Shown here: positions 26,921 through 35,847 of the stretch, piece after piece | Layout: every line of letters begins with the position of its first letter | Numbering within the stretch: position 1 is the stretch's first letter | Assembly: GCA_017478025.1 (NCBI GenBank) | Contig: JAFVGZ010000032.1 | Location: forward strand, 1-59,084 | DNA from: Prevotella sp. | GTDB taxonomy: Bacteria > Bacteroidota > Bacteroidia > Bacteroidales > Bacteroidaceae | DNA length: 59,084 nucleotides | Direction: 5' to 3' | Notes under the pieces: model-generated | What the model was told of the DNA's origin: nothing | Seen by the model: only the letters and a program-made list of their open reading frames with translations | Database searches by the model: none | Translations under genes and position numbers: made by a program

Positions 26921-26963
26921 AACGGCACGTTTCAGCCAGTTGTCGAGGCCGGAACGTGCCGTT
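26921..26963 (-). terminator. Terminator of argG, shared with the convergent LRR gene
   Basis: An 11-bp perfect stem (AACGGCACGTT at 26921-26931, complement at 26953-26963) is followed on the minus strand by a T-rich run, 28 bases past the argG stop. Confidence 0.75.
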
Positions 26964-26990
26964 ATCATGTTGTAAAAATGTATTCTTGCT

Positions 26991-28190
26991 TTACTGTCTC
27001 TCGCCTGGATGAGCCAGATAGTATGCTCTCAGTGCGGTAGAAGATACCTTGATGAAGCCCTTGGCATCCTCTGATGACCATGCTTTTGCGGTCTCGCCGT
27101 ACTCACCTAGCTTGTTCTTTACAAGGTCGTTAGGCGAGTCAACGCCTACGGTCTGGAAGCAGAGGGGACGGAGTTCCAACTCTACGACACCCGTCACGTT
27201 GCGCTGTGAGCTGGTCAGCATAGCCTCGATGTCGGCCATGACAGGCTCCAGATACTGTGATTCATGCAGGAACATGCCGTACCAGTTGGCTACCTGGTCC
27301 TTCCAGTACTGCTGCCACTTTGACAGAGTATATTTCTCCAGGAACCTGTGTGCGCCGATGATAAGCATTGGAGCTGCTGCCTCAAAGCCTACGCGGCCCT
27401 TGATGCCGATGATGGTGTCGCCTACGTGGCAGTCACGGCCTATGCCGTATGCGGCGCCAATCTCCTCTACGGCCTGGATAGCCTTGATCTTATCGTCATA
27501 TTTTACGCCGTTGACGCTGCAAAGCTCACCCTTCTCAAAGCCCAGCTTCAGTGTCTCGGGACCTTCCTTAGTGGGGTGCTTCAGGTATGCAGACTCTGGC
27601 AGTCCCTGCTTAGAGTCCAATATCTCGCCGCCGCAGATGCTGGTGCCCCAGATGCCGACGTTGTATGAATACTTCAGTTTGGTGAAGTCAGCATAGAAAC
27701 CATGCTCGTTGAGGTAGTCAATCTCCTCCTGACGTGACAGGTTTCCGTCGCGGGTCAGCGTGATAATCTCTACGCCTGGCGCCATAACGAGGAATGTCAT
27801 GTCGAAACGTATCTGGTCGTTGCCTGCTCCGGTAGAGCCGTGGGCAATGGCATCAGCGCCTATCTCGTTGGCATAGCGTGCTATGGCGATGGCCTGGAAG
27901 ATGCGCTCTGAGCTGACAGAGATAGGGTAACAGTTGTTGCGCAACACGTTGCCATATACCATATACTTCAGTGACTTCTCGTAATACTCCTGCGTCACGT
28001 CGAGAGTCACGTACTTTACCGCGCCCAGTTTATAGGCGTTCTCCTCGTTTGTCTTCAGTTGCTCCGCAGAGAAACCACCGGTATTAGCGCAGGCGGCATA
28101 AACCTCATATCCGTCCTGTGACAGTTTCATCACTGTGTAAGAGGTATCAAGACCTCCACTGAATGCTACTACTACTTTTTTCTTAGCCAT
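26991..28190 (-). CDS. argG: Argininosuccinate synthase
   Basis: ArgG joins citrulline and aspartate with ATP. The PP-loop VVVAFSGGLDTSYTVMKL is at the N-terminus; YPISVSSERIFQAIAIARYA, AHGSTGAGNDQIRFD and GRDCHVGDTIIGIKGRVGFE follow. Its 399 residues are normal. It is third in an argR-GNAT-argG unit on the minus strand and ends at its own terminator, so it is no longer transcribed into argC. Confidence 0.97.
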   Translation of the reverse strand: MAKKKVVVAFSGGLDTSYTVMKLSQDGYEVYAACANTGGFSAEQLKTNEENAYKLGAVKYVTLDVTQEYYEKSLKYMVYGNVLRNNCYPISVSSERIFQAIAIARYANEIGADAIAHGSTGAGNDQIRFDMTFLVMAPGVEIITLTRDGNLSRQEEIDYLNEHGFYADFTKLKYSYNVGIWGTSICGGEILDSKQGLPESAYLKHPTKEGPETLKLGFEKGELCSVNGVKYDDKIKAIQAVEEIGAAYGIGRDCHVGDTIIGIKGRVGFEAAAPMLIIGAHRFLEKYTLSKWQQYWKDQVANWYGMFLHESQYLEPVMADIEAMLTSSQRNVTGVVELELRPLCFQTVGVDSPNDLVKNKLGEYGETAKAWSSEDAKGFIKVSSTALRAYYLAHPGERQ

Positions 28191-28292
28191 ATTGTTGTTG
28201 TTTTTTTAGTGTTCAACTCTTAATCCCTCATCCCTCATCCCTCACCCTTCATCTCTCTTCCCCCTCCTCTTGTGGAGGGCTGGGGTGGGGCT

Positions 28293-28907
28293 TTATATTA
28301 TTCCCCTATCTTCAAGCGTCTTCTTCACATCCTCCTGCACCTCTGCCGGGGTCGGTTCGCCTGTGTGCTGGGCTGGATCATACAGCATTCCGGTGCAGAT
28401 ACAGAACTTTCTGTTCTTCGCCATGAGAATCTCGTGGTTGATGCATCCGCGGCATCCACGCCAGAAGGCATCATCGTCGGTCAGCTGGTTAAAGCTTACC
28501 GGCACGTATCCCAATGCGGTATTCATCTTCATCACCGCATCGCCGGAGGTCAGCGAGAATATCTTTGCGTTAGGCCAGCGCAGGCGAGCCAGGGTAAACG
28601 TATAGTCCTTGATGCGCTTTGCTATGCCCAGTCCCTGAAAGTCCGGGTGCACGATGAGACCTGATGTTGTGACATACTGCTTGTTGCCCCAGGTCTCAAT
28701 ATAGCTGAACCCTGCAAAGCGGTCCTCCTCATTAAGTGCTATGACGGCCTTGCCCTCCTTCATCTTTGTTGCCACATACTCATGTGTGCGCTCTGCTATA
28801 CCTGTGCCGCGCTTCTTGGCTGCGATGCGGATAGTGTCGAGTATCTCGTCAACATACTTCTCGTGGCTCGCATCGGCCACCAGGATCCTTATGGAATCTT
28901 TGTTCAT
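28293..28907 (-). CDS. GNAT acyltransferase of the arginine cluster (probable N-acylglutamate synthase)
   Basis: The 204-residue cytosolic protein has the GNAT acyl-CoA motif VHPDFQGLGIAKRIKDY (about 88-104), then a Cys-rich C-terminal part (WRGCRGCINHEIL, KFCICTG). It lies between argR and argG. From memory, the equivalent Bacteroides gene was assigned by mutant fitness data as an N-succinylglutamate synthase that replaces ArgA; no argA or argJ is seen here, which fits. The activity is inference from context. Confidence 0.75.
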   Translation of the reverse strand: MNKDSIRILVADASHEKYVDEILDTIRIAAKKRGTGIAERTHEYVATKMKEGKAVIALNEEDRFAGFSYIETWGNKQYVTTSGLIVHPDFQGLGIAKRIKDYTFTLARLRWPNAKIFSLTSGDAVMKMNTALGYVPVSFNQLTDDDAFWRGCRGCINHEILMAKNRKFCICTGMLYDPAQHTGEPTPAEVQEDVKKTLEDRGII

Positions 28908-29082
28908 TTACCTATTATGTATATATTACGAGGTGAAAACTAATTATGAATTAAGTGTTATGAATTAAGAATTACCTTAATGCCCCTCATCCATCGCGGT
29001 TTACGTCCCTCCCTCATATAAGGGAGAAGCTGGTGGAGGGGGCTAATTCTTCACTCTTCACTCTTCTCTCTTCACTTAAAAA

Positions 29083-29562
29083 CTAAATCTCCGGTATCAC
29101 CGACGTCAGTTGGTCTATGATGTCTATATGCAGTGCTCCCTCCCTTATGACGAGGAATATCGTATCATCTCCCGCGATGGTGCCGAGCACATCTTTCAGC
29201 GCTGCGGAGTCGATGTTGCTCGCTATGCTGCTGGCAAATCCCGGTCGCGTGCGTATCACCGCCATGTTGCCTGAGAAATTGATACTCTTAAACCCCTGTG
29301 TGGGTGGCAGGTCAAGAGCCGGCTCAGGCCGATGCTGACGCTTGTATGAGGTCTCTTCGGGGATGGCATAGTGGCATCTCCCTTTGCCATCGCTGACCTT
29401 TGCCACCCTCAGGCGCTTCATGTCGCGCGACAGAGTTGACTGTGTCACAATGATACCTTGCTGTTTCAGCAGCTGTAACACATCGTCCTGAGAGGTCAGT
29501 TCATTCTTTGAGAGTAGCAGCCGCAGGGCCGCCAGCCTGTCATTTACTTTAACTTCTTGCAT
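29083..29562 (-). CDS. argR: Arginine repressor
   Basis: ArgR binds DNA when loaded with arginine. The winged-helix part ([32 protein letters not shown]) and the C-terminal arginine-binding hexamer motif [16 protein letters not shown] are clear. The frame is open to 29598, but the promoter box at 29609-29616 puts the transcript start almost on that [13 protein letters not shown] at 29562 gives 159 residues, the usual size. Dyad sites overlap its promoter, suggesting autoregulation. Confidence 0.94.
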   Translation of the reverse strand: MQEVKVNDRLAALRLLLSKNELTSQDDVLQLLKQQGIIVTQSTLSRDMKRLRVAKVSDGKGRCHYAIPEETSYKRQHRPEPALDLPPTQGFKSINFSGNMAVIRTRPGFASSIASNIDSAALKDVLGTIAGDDTIFLVIREGALHIDIIDQLTSVIPEI

Positions 29563-29584
29563 AGTTCTGTCTGTGTTTACTATG

Positions 29585-29691
29585 TGCATATAATGCAAAA
29601 GCGGACTGCAAAATTATAAATAATTATGCAATCCGCCAAATAATTTATGCGAAAAGTTGCATTTTATGTGCATAAATGCAGTTTTTATGCA
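29585..29691. promoter_or_regulatory. argR promoter with candidate ARG-box dyads
   Basis: The promoter is TTTG (29637-29640), 20 bases, TAATTTTG (29609-29616) on the minus strand. Dyads with TGCA-type ends occur at 29585-29597 (TGCATATAATGCA), 29607-29630 (covering the -7 box), 29658-29680 and 29677-29691. They resemble the E. coli ARG-box layout with TGCAT in place of TGAAT. The ArgR role is inference. Confidence 0.6.
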
Positions 29692-29720
29692 TTTTTCTGA
29701 TGGATATTCATCGATATGGT

Positions 29721-31454
29721 TCAGTATCGGTAAGTAAATCCGAAAGTAACGGCCCGGCTGTCGTAGTAAGATCCTAACTGAAGGAATGACATCTTGGGAG
29801 AGCCTGCTATATCGTGAAAGTCGGCACTGACGGTACAGTGACGCCCCAGATCTTTGCTGACTTTTACGGATGCATACAGGTGTGGACGCACCTCAACCAA
29901 CAGTTGCCTGCGGCTATTGTATAAGAGTTTTGAGCTGATACGCAGGCCCCCTTTGAGCTGCAGCGATGGTATCAGACGGATGTTGAAGATGTTTATGTTC
30001 CTGTTGTAGGTTGGATAGAAGAGGATCCCATGGTAAAAGTCGGCACCTGCCGTCAGTCTGAACGGGCCTTTGCGCCACGTCACCGATGCCCTGATGCCGG
30101 TATAGCGCTCATCTGCAATCGCGTTGCCCGTTGTCCATGAGTGCACCACGCCGCCGCTCGCCACAAGGTCGGCCTGCTGGTAGGTGTAGCGTGTCTCTAT
30201 GGTATATAACATATTGACAGGAGTATTTGTCAGATACATAGCTCGCTTCAATATCTCGTCATAGCCGGCGTAGTAGTTGTAGATGAGCGGTGTGACATAG
30301 TCGCGGCTGAACAGACCTTGCACAAAGTGCCTCCCCGTCTTGTAACCCGCGCTGGCCAAGTAGCCGTGCTCTATGTCGTTGTGTTTCCAGTGTGGTGTCT
30401 CGCCATCGTAATAAGTGCGATGCCATAAGTTGATAATCCTGAAGCGGTCGCCAAGTGCCAGTACCCATGGGCCTTTCTTGTAGTCAAGCTGCAGATAGAT
30501 GTCGTTGTACATTATCTGCTGGCGGTCTGAGTTTACTGTCCATGAGTTGAGATAGTCAATCTCCCATCCGGCAAGAATGTTCAGCGCATTATTCAGGCAA
30601 GGGATGCTTGTCTCGGTGAAGTGATAGACGAAACAATCCTGCATCTTCACCCCTTCGATATGGGTGTTCGCATATTCTGCCCCGAGTTCTGAAAGCAGTG
30701 TTGCTCCGTTGTCGTTAAGTGTGCGGGTGTAACTTGCCACACCGTTCCAGCCGCGCACAAACTCTGGTATTTCCATCATGTTGCTTTCCAAATCCTCAAG
30801 AATCTTGTCCTTGCTGTCCTGAAAGCCTTGCGTCATCTTTATCCTCAGGTTGTCGTTCTTGCTGATGTCCCAATCTATGTTAACGTGCACGTTCTCCACA
30901 GCCCGTCGGGATGAGAACCATTCATAGTCGGTCAGTGAACCTTTGGAGTGCTGTAGGTTGGTCAGTGCATAGCCCCTGAGGGTGATATTCCCCGTCTTGG
31001 TGACAACGTCGGCATAAATCTTGCCGTTGCCCAGAGTGCCGCCGTTCAGCAGCGCCTTGCCGGATGTAGAGCCAGACTCCTGCTCCTTGAAATAGATATC
31101 GATAGTGCCTAAACGGCCTGCACCGCTCGTTGATGTCGATGTGGACAGGTAGATCTCTATCGTATTAATCTCGTTGGCCTTGAATGCATCAAGTATTGTC
31201 TCGTCATCCATCGGCACCACGACATTGTCTATGCGTATCTCAAAGTCGGAGTTGAGCCGTTTACCATTGTCTGACACCAGTTCCGGACAAGTCAGGAGTA
31301 CATCCATCAGCGTCATCTCCTTGTCTGGCTTCAGTGCATCGACGTTTATGACATACCGGTCGCCGCTGTGCTCAATGATTTCCAGCTCTTCTGTAGCAAG
31401 GACATTGACACAGAAGAGCACCGAGCAGAGTATCCAGATTGTTAGTCTTTTCAT
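29721..31454 (-). CDS. Small TonB-receptor-like outer-membrane beta-barrel
   Basis: From the ATG at 31454 (MKRLTIWILCSVLFC, signal peptide) the product has 577 residues. Residues 30-120 look like a plug domain (MTLMDVLLTCPELV, FEIRIDNVVVPMDDETIL, EINTIEIYLS). The rest alternates aromatic and polar residues as an outer-membrane barrel, and ends FGFTYRY with a C-terminal aromatic. It is shorter than usual TonB-dependent receptors and has no carboxypeptidase-like N-domain; no TonB box was recognised. Ligand unknown. The -7 box at 31479-31486 supports the start chosen over the ATG at 31550. Confidence 0.65.
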   Translation of the reverse strand: MKRLTIWILCSVLFCVNVLATEELEIIEHSGDRYVINVDALKPDKEMTLMDVLLTCPELVSDNGKRLNSDFEIRIDNVVVPMDDETILDAFKANEINTIEIYLSTSTSTSGAGRLGTIDIYFKEQESGSTSGKALLNGGTLGNGKIYADVVTKTGNITLRGYALTNLQHSKGSLTDYEWFSSRRAVENVHVNIDWDISKNDNLRIKMTQGFQDSKDKILEDLESNMMEIPEFVRGWNGVASYTRTLNDNGATLLSELGAEYANTHIEGVKMQDCFVYHFTETSIPCLNNALNILAGWEIDYLNSWTVNSDRQQIMYNDIYLQLDYKKGPWVLALGDRFRIINLWHRTYYDGETPHWKHNDIEHGYLASAGYKTGRHFVQGLFSRDYVTPLIYNYYAGYDEILKRAMYLTNTPVNMLYTIETRYTYQQADLVASGGVVHSWTTGNAIADERYTGIRASVTWRKGPFRLTAGADFYHGILFYPTYNRNINIFNIRLIPSLQLKGGLRISSKLLYNSRRQLLVEVRPHLYASVKVSKDLGRHCTVSADFHDIAGSPKMSFLQLGSYYDSRAVTFGFTYRY

Positions 31455-31478
31455 CTTTACATTTAGCCTTTCGGGGTA

Positions 31479-31486
31479 CAAAGGTA
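31479..31486 (-). promoter_or_regulatory. -7 box of the barrel-protein gene
   Basis: TACCTTTG on the minus strand, 24 bases upstream of the ATG at 31454. No TTTG is found at 19-20 bases further upstream. Confidence 0.5.
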
Positions 31487-31634
31487 ATAAAAAAATGTAA
31501 TAAGGACACAGATGTGAGCCTTTTTTATGACTAAAATTAAACAAAGTCAACGTGAATTAAAAATAAGTTTAACCTCAGTCAACCATCTTTATAAATAAGA
31601 CTCAAAGTAGTCAACTAAAATCGTTAAACCACAC

Positions 31635-31738
31635 ACTGGCTGTTGTTTCTCAATGGGAAACACTTTGTTTCCACTTACGAAACAAACTGTTTCCACCCAC
31701 GAAACAAACTGTTTCGCAAAGGGAAACAAGTGAGAAAC
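31635..31738. repeat. Tandem dyad array E (22-bp period, about 5 units)
   Basis: Unit GAAACAAACTGTTTC (arms GAAACA/TGTTTC) starts at 31679 and 31701; related units start at 31635 (degenerate), 31657 (GAAACACTTTGTTTC) and 31723. Spacers are 7 bases, giving an exact 22-bp period. It fills part of the 375-base gap upstream of the barrel gene; the rest of that gap holds the terminator at 31743-31777 and the promoter region. Confidence 0.87.
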
Positions 31739-31742
31739 AAAA

Positions 31743-31777
31743 AATGTCGCTGCAGTTTGATTGGCTGTAGCGACATT
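31743..31777 (-). terminator. Terminator of the lytR-like gene
   Basis: A 13-bp stem (AATGTCGCTGCAG at 31743-31755 against 31765-31777) has one G-U pair and a 9-base loop, followed by T-rich sequence on the minus strand. Confidence 0.75.
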
Positions 31778-31829
31778 GTGATAGTATAGAGTATGTATGT
31801 GGACAGGACCTGTTCCTCGAAGTAAACGC

Positions 31830-32579
31830 CTACTTGCCGAGGAATTTTGTGTCGAGATATTTCTGAAAAGTCTCTCTGTAGTTGTCGCCGATGGGCAGTG
31901 ATGTCTCTGAATCCATGATGACGCGGTTCTTGTTTACCTCCCTAATGTCTTCAAGATTGATGATATACGAGCGGTGAATGCGCATGAAATTGGCGGGCAG
32001 ATGCTCCTCCATCTTCTTCATCGACAGTAGGGTGATGATGGGTTTCGGCTCACTGCGCAGGTGCACCTTCAGGTATTCGCTCATTGCCTCAATGTAGCGA
32101 ATGTCGCTGATAGAGACCTTGATGATGTGGTAATCGGTCTTGAGGAAGATGGTGTCGGCGTCCTTTGGGCCTTTAGGGTCTTTGAGGTCATTAAGCTCTT
32201 TAAGTTCCTTAGGGTCATTAAGGCCATTAAGCCTTTCCTTCAACCTGTTGGCGGCGCGCATGAAGTCCTGCATTCCGAAGGGTTTGAGCAGATAATCCAC
32301 AGCGTTGACCTTGAAACCCTCTACGGCATATTCTGCGTATGCGGTGGTAAAGACTATGAGCGGCGATACCGTCAGCGATTTCACAAAGTCCATACCATTG
32401 AGGTCGGGCATGTTGATGTCGCAGAAGATGGCATCCACGGTGTCATTCTCCAGAAACTGGCGTGCCTCTACGGCACTCTGACATTGCTGCACCAGCTCCA
32501 GGAAGGGTACTTTGCCGATATAGGCTGCTATTTGCTGAAGAGCCAGAGGCTCATCGTCTATTGCCATGCATCGAATCAT
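31830..32579 (-). CDS. LytR/AlgR-family response regulator
   Basis: The 249-residue protein has a receiver domain (1-120) with the phosphoacceptor in FCDINMPDLNG (about 55), then a LytTR DNA-binding domain (about 150-245: DIRYIEAMSEYLKVHL, FMRIHRSYIINLEDI). The linker (about 128-150) is a run of Leu-Asn/Lys-Asp-Pro motifs (LNDPKELKELNDLKDPKGPK) encoded by short DNA repeats. Its start overlaps the stop of the sensor kinase as ATGA, so the two form one signalling pair, downstream of the carbohydrate-binding gene. Confidence 0.92.
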   Translation of the reverse strand: MIRCMAIDDEPLALQQIAAYIGKVPFLELVQQCQSAVEARQFLENDTVDAIFCDINMPDLNGMDFVKSLTVSPLIVFTTAYAEYAVEGFKVNAVDYLLKPFGMQDFMRAANRLKERLNGLNDPKELKELNDLKDPKGPKDADTIFLKTDYHIIKVSISDIRYIEAMSEYLKVHLRSEPKPIITLLSMKKMEEHLPANFMRIHRSYIINLEDIREVNKNRVIMDSETSLPIGDNYRETFQKYLDTKFLGK

Positions 32580-33730
32580 AGTGGTATCGTTAGTTCTACG
32601 TTATAGGTGTCGGAGTTGTCCTGTATGTTGAGTGTGAAGTCGCTGCCGTACAGCAGTTGCAGCCTTTGCTTCACGTTGTTGAGGCCTATGCCGCCCTTTT
32701 CATCGTTGGACTTGTCGGCCTTTGAGTTATAGCAGCTGAAGTGCAACTGCTGTCCTTGCATCACGTCCAGCTTGATATTGATGAACGAGTCACGCTGATA
32801 GCTGATGCCGTGCTTGAAGGCATTCTCTATGAAGCTGATGAGCATCAGCGGCGGCACTGTTCTGTCGGGCATCTCGCTGGGCAGGTCGAGGCTTATCTTC
32901 ACCTTGTCGGTATAGCGCAGACGCATAAGGGTGACGTAGGTGCGTATGAACTCACACTCGCGGCTGAGGGGAACGCCGTACTTGTCGCCCTCATAGAGTA
33001 TGAAGCGCATCATCTTCGACAGCTCCACAATGGTGCTCTTAGCCTTCTCGGGATCTATATCCACAAGGGCGTGGATATTGTTCAGCGTGTTCATGAAGAA
33101 GTGCGGATTGATCTGATACTTCAGATACTCCAGCTGATGCTCCAGGTTCTTCCTCTCCAATGATATCATCCTGTGCTCGTCATAGCGATGCTTGTAGTAG
33201 CTCTTGATGCCCAGATTAGCGCCAAACATCAGCATGAGCATGATTACCGCGATGATGTCGTGCTCGCCCATGATGGCTGGAGGAGGTCCCTGATGCGGTC
33301 TTCCCCGGAAATGATGGTGCTGAGGCTCGTGGCGCTCCATCTGTGATCCTTGCATCTCTGGCCCCATTCGTTGCTCCATTGGCTGAGGATCATGGCGATG
33401 GATGTCACGCGGCCTGTTGCTGCATTGATATATGGAGAATAGCAATACGAAACACATCGTAGTGCAGATGTAGAGTATTCGCTTGTGCTCATAGATAATC
33501 AGCGGTGCCAAAAGGAAATTATGCACCACGAAGAGCAAGAGGAATACCCCGAACTTGGGCCATATCATCCATAGCTCATGCCACTGGAATGACAGGCTGT
33601 CGCCACTCAGGAAACGCACATAAAGACTCAGTATTGGAGCCACGAAAAGCATGGCCCACAATACCAAGTATATGATATTCTCCTGTAATGACTGATGTTT
33701 CATCCATTTAAGAAACGGAATTCCCTGCAT
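32576..33730 (-). CDS. LytS-type sensor histidine kinase with His/Met/Pro-rich insert
   Basis: The 384-residue inner-membrane kinase has about four membrane segments, then a PF06580-type kinase domain: YLKYQINPHFFMNTLNNIHA carries the phosphoacceptor His (about 213), and GGIGLNNVKQRLQLLYG is the ATP lid. Between the second and third membrane segments (about 107-160) lies a stretch rich in His, Met, Gln, Pro and Arg (MGPEMQGSQMERHEPQHHHF). It could face the periplasm and bind a metal or polyanion; this is speculative. It is coupled by ATGA to its regulator. Confidence 0.9.
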   Translation of the reverse strand: MQGIPFLKWMKHQSLQENIIYLVLWAMLFVAPILSLYVRFLSGDSLSFQWHELWMIWPKFGVFLLLFVVHNFLLAPLIIYEHKRILYICTTMCFVLLFSIYQCSNRPRDIHRHDPQPMEQRMGPEMQGSQMERHEPQHHHFRGRPHQGPPPAIMGEHDIIAVIMLMLMFGANLGIKSYYKHRYDEHRMISLERKNLEHQLEYLKYQINPHFFMNTLNNIHALVDIDPEKAKSTIVELSKMMRFILYEGDKYGVPLSRECEFIRTYVTLMRLRYTDKVKISLDLPSEMPDRTVPPLMLISFIENAFKHGISYQRDSFINIKLDVMQGQQLHFSCYNSKADKSNDEKGGIGLNNVKQRLQLLYGSDFTLNIQDNSDTYNVELTIPL

Positions 33731-33757
33731 TTTATTATTTAAGTTATGGGATTAAGT

Positions 33758-33825
33758 GTGTCCTGCGGTTTGCCCGCAGGACTGTGTTGAGCTTCCTGTT
33801 ACCCTGCGGGCAAACCGCAGGGCAC
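33758..33825. repeat. REP-like inverted pair
   Basis: CCTGCGGTTTGCCCGCAGG (33762-33780) and its exact reverse complement (33803-33821) each also fold alone. It lies between the carbohydrate-binding gene and the lytS-like gene on one transcript, where it could stabilise or attenuate mRNA. Confidence 0.82.
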
Positions 33826-33837
33826 TTTACTTGAGTC

Positions 33838-35847
33838 TTACCATCTGCCGCCTCCACCGCCGGGGCCGAAGCCGCCGCCGCTGTTGCCTGACGAGTAGTT
33901 GCTGAGCGTTACGCTGCTGCCGCCACTGACGGTGCCGCCTATGTTCAGCACGCCGTTGCACATGTCTGTGCCGCCGCTGACGGTTACACCGGATGTGATT
34001 GTGGGTGTAGATGAGGTATATACGATAAGCTTCTGTGAGTTACCGCTCGTTGACGGGGTCTTGAATGCTGCTGCCAATGTGCCGCCGTTATACAGAGCCA
34101 GCCTGCTGTTCTTCGTCCATGATGTGGTACTCTTGCATGTGCCATTGGTGATGCTTGACCCACTCTCAAGGTCACCGATGGCTATTACCGTGCCGCCAGA
34201 GATGTATAGCTTCTTGCCTTCCTCCGTATTGGCGTCAAGAGACTTCTCCACGTTGCCGCTACCGATGGCATATACCAGGCCGCCCTTGATATAGAAGTTG
34301 CCGTTCGTGTCCATCGCGTCGTTGCCGGTTGAGTAGCAGTAGATGTAACCACCGTTGATGGTCATGTCGCCGGCATAGCTCAGGCTCTTGGTGTCATCGT
34401 TGTATGAGGCGTTGATGCCGTCGTCAGAGGCGCTGACGTATGTCTGTCCGCCGTTGAAGGTGATGCAGGTCTTTGACTCTATACCCTCACCGCCGGCACC
34501 TGTCGTGGTGACATTGATGATGCCGTCGTTAACGGTTATGGCTCCATCAACCTTGATACCCTTTGGCGATGACTTGTAGTCGGAGTCGTATTTGTCAAGC
34601 TGTTGTGATGAAGTCACTACTGACAGCGTCCCCGTAGAACTTGCCACTACGGCGTTGCCGCTGGTCTTGATGATTGTAGTACCGCCATCAATGGTCAGCG
34701 TTCCGTCTGCGTTGATGCCCTTGCCGCCAGCTCCTGTGCTGGTCAGTGTCAGTGTGCCGCCGCTGATAGTCATGTTGCCGTCGGCACCCAGGCAGGCTGA
34801 TGCCTTCGTCTTCAGCTTGTCAGAATCCCATGTACCGCCGCCGCTAGTGCTTACGGTTATGGCTCCGTCGGTGATAATCATATCGCCCTCACTCTTGATA
34901 CCCTTGCAGGAAGCACCCGTGATGGACGCGTTGATGGTGCCACCTATTATATATATGTTGCCCGTATCCTCATCCTCATGGCCGCCATCGGCAGCATCGG
35001 TAGCAGCGATAGGAGTGCCTTCGTCATTGTCTATGTCGCACTGTATGCCGTCATCGCCCACACCGCTGATGTTCAGCGTGCCGCTCTCCATGAGGAAATA
35101 CTCATTGCATGACACACCATCCTTCGTGGCGGCGGGGATATTCACCGTGCAGTTCTTCATCTCCATATAGTCGCCGCTCTTGATGCCGTGGGCCTTGCTG
35201 CCGTATGCATACACATTGAGCACGCCCTTGCCCTTCAGCTCCAGGTGGCCCTGACAGTAGAGACAGGCCTTGGCGCTGCTGGCAGTGCCGTCCTGCAATG
35301 TGTTCTCTGTATCCTTCTTCACGCTCAGGTCTATGCGCTTGCCGTTGGTGATGTTTATAGGAGCACCGTTGGGATTGGTCAGTGCAAGGCCATTCAGCGT
35401 CACTGTGCACTTGGCACTGCCGCCAAGAGTCAGCGAGCCGTCAGTCGAAGCACCCTTGAGGTTGTAGGTTATCTCCTCCATTGTACCGTCATTTATGAGG
35501 TCATTCGTGACGGCATCGCTTTGTGTTATCGTCACATGTGCACCGCTGACGCTGACATCTACATACTGAGCTATGTTGCCCGCCACATAGACCAGAGCAC
35601 CAGTGCCGATATATGTGACATTCACCTCATTATCACTTACTGCGGTGTCATCGGTAAACATCGATGTAATGTCGCTGATGGCAAACGTCTTACCCATCAC
35701 GCTCATCATCGATCCGTTGGCAAAAGTCATCTTGCCCGTTTGCTCAGCAGGAAACTGATACGTGGTGCCACCGCTGGTTACGTTCAGTGTCTGCGCCGAT
35801 GCTGCCATAGTCAGCATGGCCATTATACTGCAAAATATCTTCTTCAT
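33838..35847 (-). CDS. Secreted Cthe_2159/DUF4353-like carbohydrate-binding protein
   Basis: The 669-residue protein begins MKKIFCSIMAMLTMAASAQ, a signal peptide. An N-terminal beta domain (about 20-70, GGTTYQFPAEQTGKMTF, FAISDITSMF) is of the type seen in the small partner proteins. The rest is a repetitive beta-helix: GISGVGDD-type turns such as LNISGVGDDGIQCDIDND, IYIIGGTINASITGASCKG, MTISGGTLTLTSTGAGGKG. This is the pattern of the Cthe_2159 family, which binds cellulose and pectins. The C-terminus is Gly-rich (GGGFGPGGGGGRW). Its start overlaps the small gene upstream as ATGA. No catalytic site is evident. Confidence 0.85.
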   Translation of the reverse strand: MKKIFCSIMAMLTMAASAQTLNVTSGGTTYQFPAEQTGKMTFANGSMMSVMGKTFAISDITSMFTDDTAVSDNEVNVTYIGTGALVYVAGNIAQYVDVSVSGAHVTITQSDAVTNDLINDGTMEEITYNLKGASTDGSLTLGGSAKCTVTLNGLALTNPNGAPINITNGKRIDLSVKKDTENTLQDGTASSAKACLYCQGHLELKGKGVLNVYAYGSKAHGIKSGDYMEMKNCTVNIPAATKDGVSCNEYFLMESGTLNISGVGDDGIQCDIDNDEGTPIAATDAADGGHEDEDTGNIYIIGGTINASITGASCKGIKSEGDMIITDGAITVSTSGGGTWDSDKLKTKASACLGADGNMTISGGTLTLTSTGAGGKGINADGTLTIDGGTTIIKTSGNAVVASSTGTLSVVTSSQQLDKYDSDYKSSPKGIKVDGAITVNDGIINVTTTGAGGEGIESKTCITFNGGQTYVSASDDGINASYNDDTKSLSYAGDMTINGGYIYCYSTGNDAMDTNGNFYIKGGLVYAIGSGNVEKSLDANTEEGKKLYISGGTVIAIGDLESGSSITNGTCKSTTSWTKNSRLALYNGGTLAAAFKTPSTSGNSQKLIVYTSSTPTITSGVTVSGGTDMCNGVLNIGGTVSGGSSVTLSNYSSGNSGGGFGPGGGGGRW

